DNA of 64,000 nt from CAZMXP01 sp964570285 (GTDB taxonomy: Bacteria > Planctomycetota > PLA2): NCBI GenBank assembly GCA_964570285.1, contig CAZMXP010000004.1:1-64000 (forward strand). The letters run 5' to 3'. The position numbers and the translations under genes were made by a program. The notes below the pieces were generated by a model. That model had not been told where the DNA came from, did no database searches, and saw only the letters and a list, made by a program, of their open reading frames with translations. Below are positions 56,402-64,000 of the stretch, piece by piece (the first letter of the stretch is position 1; each line of letters begins with the position of its first letter).

Positions 56402-57000
56402 CGCCGATCGGCCGACCCGCGGGGCCGGAGGGGGCGACGGCCGCCGTGCTCGGCGGCGCGGTGACCCGGGAGCGCGTGCAGGCGGCGGCGGCCCGCGACG
56501 GCAGGGGCGGCTCGCCGCTGATCCGCTCGCTGCTGGCGCAGTCGCTCCCCTCCGACGCGGACCTGGCCCGCGCCTTCGGGGCGGGGGGGCCGCTGCGCCT
56601 CGATGCGACGCTCGTCGAGATCGCGCCGCTGGCGCTGCGCCTGCTCGATCCGCGGATGCTGCGGCGCGAGCGCTGCGTGCCGGTCGAGATCCTCGACGAC
56701 CTCTGCGTGCTCGCGGTCGAGGAGGGGGGGGCCGAGCGCGCGGTGCAGGAGGTGCGCGCGGCGCTGCGCCGCGACGTGGTGCCGGTCTTCGCCCCCTCGG
56801 ACGCGCTCGCCCGCGCGCTGGAGCGGCTCGGCGGCCCGCGAACGGCGCTTCGCCTGGGTCCCGCGCGACGCCACGACAGCTTCATCCACGCGCGTTTCCG
56901 CGACCTCGTGCTCGAGCGCACCGTGCTCGATGCGGTCGCGCTTCCCGCGCGCGACGCCGCGTCCTTCCGCGCGCACGCGCCGGGGGAGGATCGCGCGTGA
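56398..57000 (+). CDS. GspE/MshE N-terminal-domain-like protein
   Basis: 200 aa. It starts by ATGA overlap. Residues ~55-150 have the pattern of the type II secretion/pilus ATPase N-terminal domain (MshEN/GspE_N): ALRLLDPRMLRRERCVPVEI, CVLAVEEGGAERAVQEVRAA, VVPVFAPSDALARALERLGG. There is no ATPase domain. MshEN domains in other bacteria bind c-di-GMP, but the residues needed are not clearly present. In this operon it could be a regulatory adaptor. Family assignment is tentative. Confidence 0.65.
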   Translation: MTPIGRPAGPEGATAAVLGGAVTRERVQAAAARDGRGGSPLIRSLLAQSLPSDADLARAFGAGGPLRLDATLVEIAPLALRLLDPRMLRRERCVPVEILDDLCVLAVEEGGAERAVQEVRAALRRDVVPVFAPSDALARALERLGGPRTALRLGPARRHDSFIHARFRDLVLERTVLDAVALPARDAASFRAHAPGEDRA

Positions 57001-58139
57001 ATCCGGTGCTCGTGAGGCCGAGCCGCGCGCGCGTGATGGCGCGCCGCCTCTTCACCGTCGCCGCCGTCACGTCCCTCTACACCGCGGCCGCGTTCGGGGT
57101 GCTCCTCCACCTGGGGCTGCACGCGGCGCTCGCGTGCGCGATGGCCGCCGGCATCGGGGTCGGGACGTCGGGCCTCGCCACCTGGCTGCTCTACCGTGCC
57201 GACGAGCGCGAGAAGCAGCGGCGCTTCACCCGACTGCAGTCCGAACGGGCGCGGGAGCCCGCGAAGGCTCCCGCACCCCCCGCGCGGATCCCCGCGCCGG
57301 AGAAGACGCAGCCCGCGGTCCCGCCGCCGGTCGCCGCGGGGTTCGCCGTCGTCGAGTCGCGCGAGCGGCGGGAGAGCCGGGAGATCCAGGCGGCGCTCCT
57401 GCCGCGCACGCTGCCCGCGATCGCGGGCTACCACCTCGAGGCGGCCTACGAGCCGTGCGGGAATCTCGGCGGGGACTTCTACGACCTGATTCCAGGCGGG
57501 GACGGGACGCTGCTGCTCACGCTCGGCGACGTCTCCGGCAAGGGTCCCGCCGGCGCCATCGTCATGGCGATGGTCCAGACGCTCTTCCGCGAGAACGCGG
57601 ACCGCGCCGACGGGCCCGCCGATCTGCTGCGGCGCGTCAACCGCGGCTTCGCCGGGGCCCTCGGCAAGGGGGTGTTCGTGACCGCGCTCGCCTGCCGGCT
57701 CGACCCCGTGCGCCACAGGCTGACGGTGGCCGGGGCCGGGCACCACCCCGTGCTCCTTCTCAACCCGGCGGAGCGCCGGGTGACCCAGGTCAGGGCGCCG
57801 GGGCTCGCGCTCGGGCTCGTGGACGGGGATTCCTTCCGGGAGTCCCTCGTCGAGACGACGATCGACCTCGCCGAGGGCGACTTCGTGCTGCTCTACACCG
57901 ACGGGGCGACCGAATGCGTCGAGGAACTCACGAAGGGGGTGGGGGAGAGCCGGTTGCTGGCGGCGGCGGCCGCTGCGGTGCTCGGAGGCTCGGTCGGAGC
58001 CCTAGACCGCCTTCGCGCCGATCTCTGGCAGGGGGGCGGACGGCGGGACGACACGACGCTCCTGCTGCTCGGCAGGGCGGCCAAGCCCGCGAAGCAGCGC
58101 GCCGCCGAGTCCAGAAGTTCGCTGCAGATAACGGGTTAG
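56997..58139 (+). CDS. Membrane-anchored SpoIIE/RsbU-type PP2C phosphatase
   Basis: 380 aa. Two N-terminal membrane helices (VAAVTSLYTAAAFGVLLHLG and ALACAMAAGIGVGTSGLATW) and a linker with AKAPAPPARIPAP (G-tract complement) precede the phosphatase (~120-370): IQAALLPRTLPAIAGYHLEA, LGGDFYDLIPGGDGTLLLTL with metal-binding Asp, GDVSGKGPAGAIVMAMVQTL, LYTDGATECVE, GGRRDDTTLLLLG. It should dephosphorylate the STAS protein encoded two genes upstream. GTG 56997 overlaps the previous TGA. Confidence 0.9.
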   Translation: MNPVLVRPSRARVMARRLFTVAAVTSLYTAAAFGVLLHLGLHAALACAMAAGIGVGTSGLATWLLYRADEREKQRRFTRLQSERAREPAKAPAPPARIPAPEKTQPAVPPPVAAGFAVVESRERRESREIQAALLPRTLPAIAGYHLEAAYEPCGNLGGDFYDLIPGGDGTLLLTLGDVSGKGPAGAIVMAMVQTLFRENADRADGPADLLRRVNRGFAGALGKGVFVTALACRLDPVRHRLTVAGAGHHPVLLLNPAERRVTQVRAPGLALGLVDGDSFRESLVETTIDLAEGDFVLLYTDGATECVEELTKGVGESRLLAAAAAAVLGGSVGALDRLRADLWQGGGRRDDTTLLLLGRAAKPAKQRAAESRSSLQITG

Positions 58140-58178
58140 ATTGCCGATGCGAATAATGTCCAAATTCATGAACGCTGC

Positions 58179-58343
58179 TAGCATGGGTCGGTTTGCCAAC
58201 CGCCGCTCAAAGGGGCCTTTTCACGGCGGTTTCATCCATACACACGTCGAGCCAGGGTTGTCCCTCTGCGGAGGGTCGTAAAACGACACCTTCACTCCAT
58301 ACCATTACCCTATTCTCAGACTGTTCCCCCTGGCTCGGCTTTT
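58179..58343 (+). ncRNA. Candidate structured small RNA or leader RNA (~150 nt)
   Basis: An extended -10-like TGCTAGCAT (58176-58184) is followed by hairpin CGGTT-TGCC-AACCG (58189-58202) and CGCCG...CGGCG (58201-58228) enclosing AAAG/CTTT. A perfect 10-bp long-range stem CGAGCCAGGG (58248-58257) pairs with CCCTGGCTCG (58328-58337) and is followed by GCTTTTT. Inside it lie CCCTC-TGCG-GAGGG (58262-58275) and GTCGT-AAA-ACGAC (58275-58287). The stretch is much less GC-rich than the genes and has no ORF. Folding is by eye. Confidence 0.5.
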
Positions 58344-58523
58344 TCCCGCCGCTCTAGTGCCCGACGCCCTCCGGAAGGCTTGACCGCCCGCGCTCCAGCG
58401 CCCAAAGCCTGCGCGCCGCCCGGCGGGGCTGCCCCCCTACCCCCCCGTCCTCCCCTTCCCCGCCTCTAGCCACGGGGCGCGACTGCCGAAAGTAGGAGGG
58501 CGGCAAGGCGGAGCGTCGGCGCG
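58344..58523. other. Intergenic region before the GTPase-kinase gene
   Basis: GC-rich, about 180 bp with several C-tracts. No gene or clear promoter is visible. Confidence 0.4.
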
Positions 58524-60800
58524 ATGAGCAGGCTGGAAACGGATCGCAACACCATCCATACCCGCATCGTCTTCTGGGGGCCCGCGGCCTCCGGCAAGAC
58601 GGCGGTCCTGCTGGCATTGCGCCGCGCCCTTGACCCCGAGGACCGGACCCGCGTCTACGGCGTGGCCTCCGAGGACGGGAGCACGCTCTTCTTCGACCTG
58701 CTGCCGGTGGAGGAGTTCACCTTCGGCTCGACGCGCGTGCGCCTGCGCGCGATCGCCGTGCCGGGCGGCAGCGACCGCGCCTCCGCCCGCGCCGCGCTGC
58801 TGCGGAACGCGGACGCGATCGCCTTCGTGGCCGACGCGGCCCGCGCGAGCGCGAGCGCCAACCGCGAGAGCCTGCGCGAACTGGTCGCGGCGCTCCGGGC
58901 GGAGGGCGTCGAACCCGGCACGCTCCCGGTCGTCTGGATCTTCAACCGGCAGGATCGCACCGACACTCTTCCCACGGCGGAGATGAGGGAGCTGCTCGCC
59001 ACAGGCGACGCGGCCTGCTTCGAGACCGTGGCGACCGAGGGGAGCGGGGTGCTCGAGGCGTTTTCCGAGATCTTCCGCCAGCTCATGCAGCAGCTCGCGG
59101 AGCGCCACGACATCGCCGACGCCGAGTCGGGACACGCGCTCCCCGCCCGGCTGCTGCCGCAGCTCGTGCGCGGCGGCAGCCGCAAGCCCGGCCGCGAGGG
59201 GGAAGAGCGGCAGGCGATCGTGCGCCTCCCCACGGGCCCGCGCCCCGGCGCCGCCGAGGCGATCGAGGCGCAGATCCGCCTTGCCGATTCGCACGCCGAC
59301 GCGGATGCCCAGAACCGGATCCTCGACGGCCGCAACCGCGAGCTGATGGCGATCAACCGCGTCGCGCGCTCGATCCTCTCCGCGATGGAGGTGAACAACC
59401 TGCTTGTCGTGCTCCTCGACGCGACGACGGACTTCCTCGGCGCCACGCACGCGAGCGTGGTCGTCTTCGACCGGGCCGACGAGGGCTCGCTCAAGACCCA
59501 CGTCACCGGCTTCGGACGCGATCCGATGCTGCGCCTGCCCCCGGAGGCGGCGCGCGGGTTCTTCGAGCTGATGGAGCAGAGCGACGGGCCCATCCCGCTC
59601 GACGAGACGCGCAACCCCGAGCTGTTCGAGGCGCTGCGCCGCGTGGACCGCCGCGTCGTGCGGGCGATCTTCCAGCCGATCAAGAGCGGCGACGGCAAGC
59701 CCGACGGGTGGCTCGCGATCTACGGCGCGAAGGAGGACGCCCTGCTGACGACGCAGCACCTCCTCTTCCTCAGCTCGATCAGCCGCCTCGCGGCGCTGGG
59801 CCTCGACAAGATCGTCCACCTCGCCGAGTTGCGGCGGGCGTGCGACCGGCTCGAGGGCGATCTCGAGGAGCGGACCGGCAGGCTCGAGATGGCGCAGGCG
59901 CGCCACCGCGCCCTGAACCGCGGGCTCGAAAGCCGCGTCACCGAGCGCACCCGCGCGCTTGAGGAGGCCAATCGCACGCTGCGCGTCGCGAGCGCGCGGG
60001 CCGCCTACGACGCCCGGCTCCGCGGCATGGGCCATCTCGCCGCCTCGTTCGCGCACGAGGTCAACAATCCCGTCGCGGGGCTTGCCGCCAACCTCGACTA
60101 CATGCGGGAGGCGCTCGACGACCTGCGCGCGAAGGTGGCCGCCGCCTCGCCGCACGCCGCCGAGAGCCTCGGGGCGATCGACGACTTCGAGCAGGTCATC
60201 CGCGAGAGTCGCGACGGCGCCGCGCGCATCGCGGGGATCGTCGGCACGCTGAAGCGCTTCGGTGGCGAGGAGGAGGCCCCCGAGACCTTCTCCGCCAACG
60301 CGGCCGTCGCCGACACCGTGGCCCTGCTCGAGGACCGCATCCGCAGCCGCGCCGAACTCGACCTGAGGATGGGCTCCCCCCCCGACGTGCGAGGGGACGC
60401 GGTGGCGCTCCGCCACGTCGTGCTGGCGGTGGTCACGAACGCGATCGAGGCGGTCGAGCGCGCCCCCGGCCGGGGGCAGATCGTCGTGCAGACCTACGGC
60501 GCGCAAGGCAAGGCGACGCTGATCGTGCGGGACACGGGATGCGGCATCGATCCGTCGCTGCTCAACCGCGTCTTCGAGCCGTTCTTCACGACCAAGCAGG
60601 GCGAGCCCGGCGCCGGCCTCGGCCTGCACAGCGCGCTGCGCACCGTCGAGGAGCACGGCGGCACGATCCGCATCAAGAGCCGCCCCGGGGAGGGCACCAC
60701 CGTCACCGTCGAGATCCCCGAGAGCGCGCGCAAGCCCGAGGCCGCCGCGGCCCCCGGCGACACGGCCGCGGTCGCGGCCCTTCCCCCCGGCCCCCCTTGA
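58524..60800 (+). CDS. MglA-like GTPase-GAF-histidine kinase fusion
   Basis: 758 aa. Residues ~12-195 resemble MglA/Arf-like small GTPases: P-loop GPAASGKT (19-26), the LFFDLLPVEEFTFGSTRVRL segment, VPGG in place of the DxxG loop, NADAIAFVADAARASASANR, and NRQD (141-144) in place of NKxD. A GAF-like sensor spans ~275-430 and a coiled coil ~430-490. The kinase core has His511 in MGHLAASFAHEVNNPVAGLA, an N-box VVTNAIEAVE, DTGCGIDPSL, FEPFFTTKQ and GAGLGLHSAL. No membrane segment, so it is cytoplasmic. The next gene is its likely response regulator. This GTPase-kinase order is unusual. Confidence 0.84.
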   Translation: MSRLETDRNTIHTRIVFWGPAASGKTAVLLALRRALDPEDRTRVYGVASEDGSTLFFDLLPVEEFTFGSTRVRLRAIAVPGGSDRASARAALLRNADAIAFVADAARASASANRESLRELVAALRAEGVEPGTLPVVWIFNRQDRTDTLPTAEMRELLATGDAACFETVATEGSGVLEAFSEIFRQLMQQLAERHDIADAESGHALPARLLPQLVRGGSRKPGREGEERQAIVRLPTGPRPGAAEAIEAQIRLADSHADADAQNRILDGRNRELMAINRVARSILSAMEVNNLLVVLLDATTDFLGATHASVVVFDRADEGSLKTHVTGFGRDPMLRLPPEAARGFFELMEQSDGPIPLDETRNPELFEALRRVDRRVVRAIFQPIKSGDGKPDGWLAIYGAKEDALLTTQHLLFLSSISRLAALGLDKIVHLAELRRACDRLEGDLEERTGRLEMAQARHRALNRGLESRVTERTRALEEANRTLRVASARAAYDARLRGMGHLAASFAHEVNNPVAGLAANLDYMREALDDLRAKVAAASPHAAESLGAIDDFEQVIRESRDGAARIAGIVGTLKRFGGEEEAPETFSANAAVADTVALLEDRIRSRAELDLRMGSPPDVRGDAVALRHVVLAVVTNAIEAVERAPGRGQIVVQTYGAQGKATLIVRDTGCGIDPSLLNRVFEPFFTTKQGEPGAGLGLHSALRTVEEHGGTIRIKSRPGEGTTVTVEIPESARKPEAAAAPGDTAAVAALPPGPP

Positions 60801-61165
60801 ATCGCCCGCGGAGAGTCCTCCTCGTCGACGACGAGGCGCTGGTGCTCAGCAGCCTGCGGCGGCTGCTCGTGCGCGCGGGATACGACGTCGGCACGGCGAA
60901 CTCCGGCGCCGACGCGCTCGCGCTGCTCGGCCGGGAGCCCTTCGACCTGATCCTCTCCGACTTCATGATGCCCGGCATGAACGGGGTCGAGTTCCTGCGC
61001 CGCGCGGTCGCCCTCTGCCCCGCCGCCGTGCGCTGCATGCTGACGGCGCAGGCCGACAGGGAGACGCTCGAGAGGGCGCTGGCCGAGGGGACCTGCCACC
61101 GCGCCTTCAAGAAGCCCTGGGACAACGGCGCGCTCGTCGCGGCGCTCGGCGAGATGCTCGGGTAG
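60797..61165 (+). CDS. Single-domain response regulator
   Basis: 122 aa receiver domain: VLLVDDEALVLSSLRRLLVR with the acidic pair, phosphoacceptor Asp in LILSDFMMPGMNGVEFLRRA, MLTAQADRETLERALAEGTC and KKPWDNGALVAALGEML with the conserved Lys. TTG 60797 overlaps the kinase stop as TTGA, so synthesis is coupled to the histidine kinase. There is no output domain; it probably acts by protein contact or as a phosphorelay intermediate. Confidence 0.88.
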   Translation: MNRPRRVLLVDDEALVLSSLRRLLVRAGYDVGTANSGADALALLGREPFDLILSDFMMPGMNGVEFLRRAVALCPAAVRCMLTAQADRETLERALAEGTCHRAFKKPWDNGALVAALGEMLG

Positions 61166-61223
61166 GAGGCGCCGCGGGGCGTCGCCGGGCAGTCCGACCG
61201 GCGATCCGCCGGACAGGCTCCTA
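61163..61223. terminator. Inverted repeat between convergent genes, built around both TAG stops
   Basis: TAGGAG (61163-61168) and CTCCTA (61218-61223) are complementary and include the stop codons of both convergent genes. Inside, GTCCG and CGGAC with intervening CCGGCG-type sequence can extend the stem. Likely a bidirectional terminator. Confidence 0.45.
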
Positions 61224-62165
61224 GCGCCGGCGCCGGCGCCGCTTGCTCACCGGCGCGACGATCGGGCCGGTCTTGTCGCCGGAGGTGCCTTCGCCGTCGA
61301 CCTTGCGAGGTCCGGCATCCTTGCCGTCGAGCATCGCGTCGATGGAGGCGATCATCGCGGCCAGCGCGGGCCGCCGGTCGGGCTCGCGGCGCGTGCATTG
61401 CGCGAGCAGGTCGTAGATGCCCTTGGCCAGGAAGGGCTGGTAGCGCTTCAGCGACGGGAACTCCTCGGTGACGTGCGCCTTCGCGACCTCCTTGGGCAGC
61501 GCGGGGCCGTGGGGGGGCCGGCCGGCCAGCATGTGGAAGAGCAGCGCCGCGATCTGGTAGCAGGGCGTCGTCGCCCCGACCGGCGCCTCGCCGACGAGCT
61601 GCTCGGGGGCGACGTAGTTGGGATCCTGCGCGAGCTTGCCCTTGAGCGCGACCTGCTCCTCGAGGCGGAGGATGTTGCGGAAGGGGATGACGCGCAGGCC
61701 GCCGTCCCGAAGGGTCAGCAGCGAGGGGGTCAGGTTCTTGATCGCGAGGTCCATGCCGGTGAGGTACTCCGCCGCCCGCGCGATCGAGCGGGCGTAGACG
61801 AGCGAGCTCTGCTCCCCGAGGGGCTTGGTGGGGCGCAGCAGCGACTCGAGACTCTCCTGGGCGATGCGGTCGGTCATCAGCACCGGCACGTTCCCGCGGA
61901 CGGTGTCGATGACGTGCAGGATGTCGGGGTGTTCGAGGGGGGCGAGCAGGTCCATCTCGGCGAGGAACTCGCGCCGGGCGGCGGCGTTGGTTTCGTACTC
62001 CGGCCGGAGGATCTTCAGCGTGACCTTGCGGCCGAGGCTCTCCTGCTCGGCGTCGAACCAGAGGCCGACGGCGTCCGCCCCGACCTGCCGGCGGAGCCGG
62101 TACCCCGGGATCGTCACCTGGACGGGGAGGTTGCTCATCGTGCCGAGGTCGGTGCTCTGGCTCAC
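61221..62165 (-). CDS. Predicted protein pseudokinase
   Basis: 314 aa with the overall layout of a Hanks-type kinase but a broken active site. The Gly loop is VGADAVGLWFDAEQ; the VAIK lysine is kept (VTLKIL). The HRD catalytic loop is replaced by MDLAIKNLTPSLLTL, with no catalytic Asp in place. The DFG position reads VIPFRN. The activation-segment end is YVAPEQL. There is no membrane helix; the C-terminus is a basic tail (SKRRRRRR). It probably acts as a scaffold or phospho-independent regulator. GTG 62165 lies 6 nt from TAGAAT (62177-62172), a leaderless arrangement. Confidence 0.8.
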   Translation of the reverse strand: MSQSTDLGTMSNLPVQVTIPGYRLRRQVGADAVGLWFDAEQESLGRKVTLKILRPEYETNAAARREFLAEMDLLAPLEHPDILHVIDTVRGNVPVLMTDRIAQESLESLLRPTKPLGEQSSLVYARSIARAAEYLTGMDLAIKNLTPSLLTLRDGGLRVIPFRNILRLEEQVALKGKLAQDPNYVAPEQLVGEAPVGATTPCYQIAALLFHMLAGRPPHGPALPKEVAKAHVTEEFPSLKRYQPFLAKGIYDLLAQCTRREPDRRPALAAMIASIDAMLDGKDAGPRKVDGEGTSGDKTGPIVAPVSKRRRRRR

Positions 62166-62177
62166 GGCGCCATTCTA
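62166..62177 (-). promoter_or_regulatory. -10 of a leaderless transcript
   Basis: TAGAAT on the minus strand (62177-62172), spacer of 6 nt, GTG 62165. One of the clearest of this type in the window. Confidence 0.5.
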
Positions 62178-62239
62178 CTGCAGGCCGGGGCGCTGCAGAA
62201 TTCGAATGGCCGCCTGTACCCTGTTTCGGGCCGGAATCC

Positions 62240-63226
62240 ATGATCGAAACGATCCGTCTCTCGAAGACCTTCCACGTGCACAAGAAGGAGCCCGGGCTCA
62301 TGGGCTCGGTGCGCGGCCTCTTCCGGCGCGAGCGGATCGCCAAGCACGCGGTCAGGGAGGTCGGTTTCCGGGTCGAGGAGGGGGAGATCGTCGGGCTCGT
62401 CGGCGCGAACGGCGCCGGCAAGACGACGCTCGTGAAGATGCTCGCGGGCGTCATCCACCCGACCGCGGGCGAGGCGCGGGTGCTCGGCTTCGTGCCGTGG
62501 GAGCGCGATGACCGGCTCCGGAGTCGCCTCTCGCTGATCATGGGGCAGAAGGCCCAGCTCTGGTGGGACCTGCCCGCGGCCGACGGCTTCCTGCTGCTGC
62601 GGGAGATCTACCGGATCCCCGAGCCGGAGTTCAGGAGGACGCTCGCCTATCTCGTCTCGGTGCTCGACATCGAGAAGGAGCTGAAGGTGCAGGTGCGTCG
62701 CCTCTCCCTCGGGGAGCGCATGAAGATGGAGCTGATCGCGGCGCTGCTGCACAGCCCGCGCGTCGTCTTCCTCGACGAGCCGACCATCGGCCTCGACCTG
62801 TCGGCCCAGCGGGCCATCCGCGACTTCATCCTCGCCTACCGCGAGGAGCACGCGCCCGCGATGATCCTCACGAGCCACTACATGGAGGACATCCAGCGGC
62901 TCTGCAAGCGCATCCTGATCCTGCGCGACGGGGCGCTCGTCTACGACGGGCCGCTCGCGCAGGTGGCGGAACGCTACGCCGACCACAAGGTCATCACCGC
63001 CCACCTGAGGCGCGATGGGGGGGGGCGCGGGGGGGCCCCGGGGGTCGGGGAGGTCGTCGAGCAGAGCGAGACCGTCCTGAAGGTGAGGGTCCCGCGGGGG
63101 GAGACGGCCGCGGCCGCGGCGCGGATCCTCCAGCTCTACCCGGTGGCCGACCTCGCGATCGAGGAGCCCGACATCGGCACGATCATCGAGCGGATCCTGC
63201 GCGAGAAGGGGGAGGTGCGCCAGTGA
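62240..63226 (+). CDS. ABC-2 exporter ATP-binding protein
   Basis: 328 aa. Walker A GANGAGKTTLVKML, Q-loop region SLIMGQKAQLWWDLPAAD, ABC signature LSLGERMKMELIAALLHSPR, Walker B VVFLDEPTIGLDL and the H-loop ILTSHYMED. An N-terminal extension (~1-40, PGLMGSVRGLFRRERIAKHA) is usual for this ABC-2 subgroup. A Gly-rich GGGRGGAPGVG linker from the G-tract motif occurs at ~256-268, before the C-terminal regulatory domain. It pairs with the permease gene that starts by GTGA overlap. Confidence 0.92.
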   Translation: MIETIRLSKTFHVHKKEPGLMGSVRGLFRRERIAKHAVREVGFRVEEGEIVGLVGANGAGKTTLVKMLAGVIHPTAGEARVLGFVPWERDDRLRSRLSLIMGQKAQLWWDLPAADGFLLLREIYRIPEPEFRRTLAYLVSVLDIEKELKVQVRRLSLGERMKMELIAALLHSPRVVFLDEPTIGLDLSAQRAIRDFILAYREEHAPAMILTSHYMEDIQRLCKRILILRDGALVYDGPLAQVAERYADHKVITAHLRRDGGGRGGAPGVGEVVEQSETVLKVRVPRGETAAAAARILQLYPVADLAIEEPDIGTIIERILREKGEVRQ

Positions 63227-64000
63227 CGCCGCGCCTCTTCGTGCGCGTGCTGAGCCTCGAGGCGCGCACCCACATGAGCTACCGCGCCGACTTCTGGGTG
63301 CAGGCGGTCGTCGGCTTCCTCGGCCACTTCGCGCTCGCGTGGTTCCTCTGGAAGGCGATGTTCCGCGAGAGCGGGCGGGAGGTCATCGGGGGGTTCGACT
63401 TCCCGGGCATGATGGTCTACTACGTCGCCGTGCTGCTGCTCGGCAAGCTCGTCGCCGGGCGGGAGTACGAGGCCGGCGTCTCGGGCGAGATCTACCAGGG
63501 CACGCTGACGCGCTACCTGCTCTTCCCGGGCCGCTACCTGCCCTTCAAGTACGCGCAGCACCTCGGCTCGATGGCGCCGTCGGCGGTGCAGGTGCTGCTC
63601 TTCGGCGTGGTCGCGGCGATCGCCGTCGGCGTCGTCCCCGGACCCCTGGAGATCGCCCGGGGGGCGACGGCGCTGCTCGTGGGCAACCTGCTCCACTTCC
63701 TGTTCTCGTACTGCATCCAGCTCGTCGCCTTCTGGGCCGACAACGTCTGGAGCCTCGAGGTGGGCAAGCGGTTCATCATGACGCTGCTCGGGGGGTTCAC
63801 CGTGCCGCTCGCGGTCTTCCCGGGCTGGTTCAAGCCGGTGCTCGCGGCGCTGCCCTTCCGCTTCTTCTACGACTTCCCGGTGCGCGCGATGCTCGGGCGC
63901 ATGGGCGCGTGGGAGTGGGGGCTCGGCATGGCCGTCGGGGCGCTCTGGTGTGTCGCGTTCTGGCTGCTCGGCCGCTGGATCTGGTGGCGCGGCCAGCTCC
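63223..64000 (+). CDS. ABC-2 type permease, cut by the right edge
   Basis: At least 259 residues from GTG 63223 with no stop before the end. Several membrane helices are visible (WVQAVVGFLGHFALAWFLW, MVYYVAVLLLGKLVAG, VQVLLFGVVAAIAVGVV, TALLVGNLLHFLFSYCIQLV, GMAVGALWCVAFWLLGRWIW). The pattern GEIYQGTLTRYLLFPGRYLP and FYDFPVRAMLG is that of the DUF990/YitK-like family of ABC-2 permeases. Likely exports a lipid-linked or small hydrophobic compound together with the preceding ATPase; the substrate is unknown. Confidence 0.85.
   Translation, partial: MTPRLFVRVLSLEARTHMSYRADFWVQAVVGFLGHFALAWFLWKAMFRESGREVIGGFDFPGMMVYYVAVLLLGKLVAGREYEAGVSGEIYQGTLTRYLLFPGRYLPFKYAQHLGSMAPSAVQVLLFGVVAAIAVGVVPGPLEIARGATALLVGNLLHFLFSYCIQLVAFWADNVWSLEVGKRFIMTLLGGFTVPLAVFPGWFKPVLAALPFRFFYDFPVRAMLGRMGAWEWGLGMAVGALWCVAFWLLGRWIWWRGQL

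Overview
The window is a 64-kb piece of a very GC-rich (roughly 70% by eye) bacterial chromosome with dense coding, many ATGA/GTGA start-stop overlaps, GTG, TTG and probably CTG starts, and no tRNA, rRNA, CRISPR array or phage module that I can see. The gene repertoire (a Planctomycetaceae-type ECF sigma factor next to two transmembrane PEGA-domain Ser/Thr kinases, a DUF4388/TPR/PQQ protein, large secreted repeat proteins, a SpoIIE/STAS/RsbW-type switch) fits an uncultured Planctomycetota or closely allied lineage. That placement is an inference from family content.

Layout. 1-3.4 kb: the end of a truncated gene carrying a 48-bp in-frame tandem repeat, a thioredoxin-like gene whose in-frame TGA sits in a UxxC motif with a bacterial SECIS-like hairpin directly after it (a probable selenoprotein), and a secreted GxDxY-repeat protein. 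3.4-12 kb: a glycogen synthase-glycogen phosphorylase fusion, an SDR gene remnant split by a palindromic MITE-like element, a DUF255 lipoprotein, a DUF1801 protein, a solitary HigA-like antitoxin and PdxH. 12.1-18 kb: a PaoABC-like molybdenum hydroxylase operon with a Cys-rich 68-aa protein, an MFS transporter and UppP. 18-21.7 kb: a PilM/GspL-like pair and an ECF sigma/anti-sigma/Spy-like operon. 21.8-31.7 kb: RibBA, a secreted coiled-coil protein, Tex, a 1,225-aa DUF4388-TPR-PEGA-PQQ protein and MtnA. 31.7-43.7 kb: a ZIP transporter, an intergenic tract of two large inverted repeats, a DEDDh exonuclease, and a DinB/S41/lipoprotein/ECF/STK/STK operon followed by secreted proteins. 43.8-49.9 kb: ChbG-like deacetylase, glycosyltransferase, MetH and a SahR-like ArsR-methyltransferase regulator, bracketed by an inverted pair of REP-like palindromes. 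49.9-53.7 kb: an FHA-trypsin membrane protease and an IPT/TIG lipoprotein. 53.8-61.2 kb: a signalling island. 61.2-64 kb: a pseudokinase and an ABC-2 exporter that runs off the end.

The most unusual block is 53.8-61.2 kb. A promoter with an AT-rich palindromic site and a ~370-nt leader precedes four tightly overlapping genes: an HU-receiver-RsbW-like ATPase fusion, a STAS-zinc ribbon-ATPase-like protein, a free GspE N-terminal-like domain and a membrane-anchored SpoIIE phosphatase. Together these look like a partner-switching circuit in which the anti-factor is itself fused to a nucleoid-protein fold. After an intergenic stretch that folds like a ~150-nt small RNA comes an MglA-like GTPase fused to a GAF histidine kinase, with its response regulator.

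Two DNA-level themes recur. First, short G/C-tract modules lie inside genes without breaking their frames (a 48-bp G7/C7 hairpin unit at two loci, and a GGGGG-TGC-GGGGG motif at several linkers). Second, a TANNNT hexamer lies about 6-9 nt before many start codons, which suggests widespread leaderless transcription.
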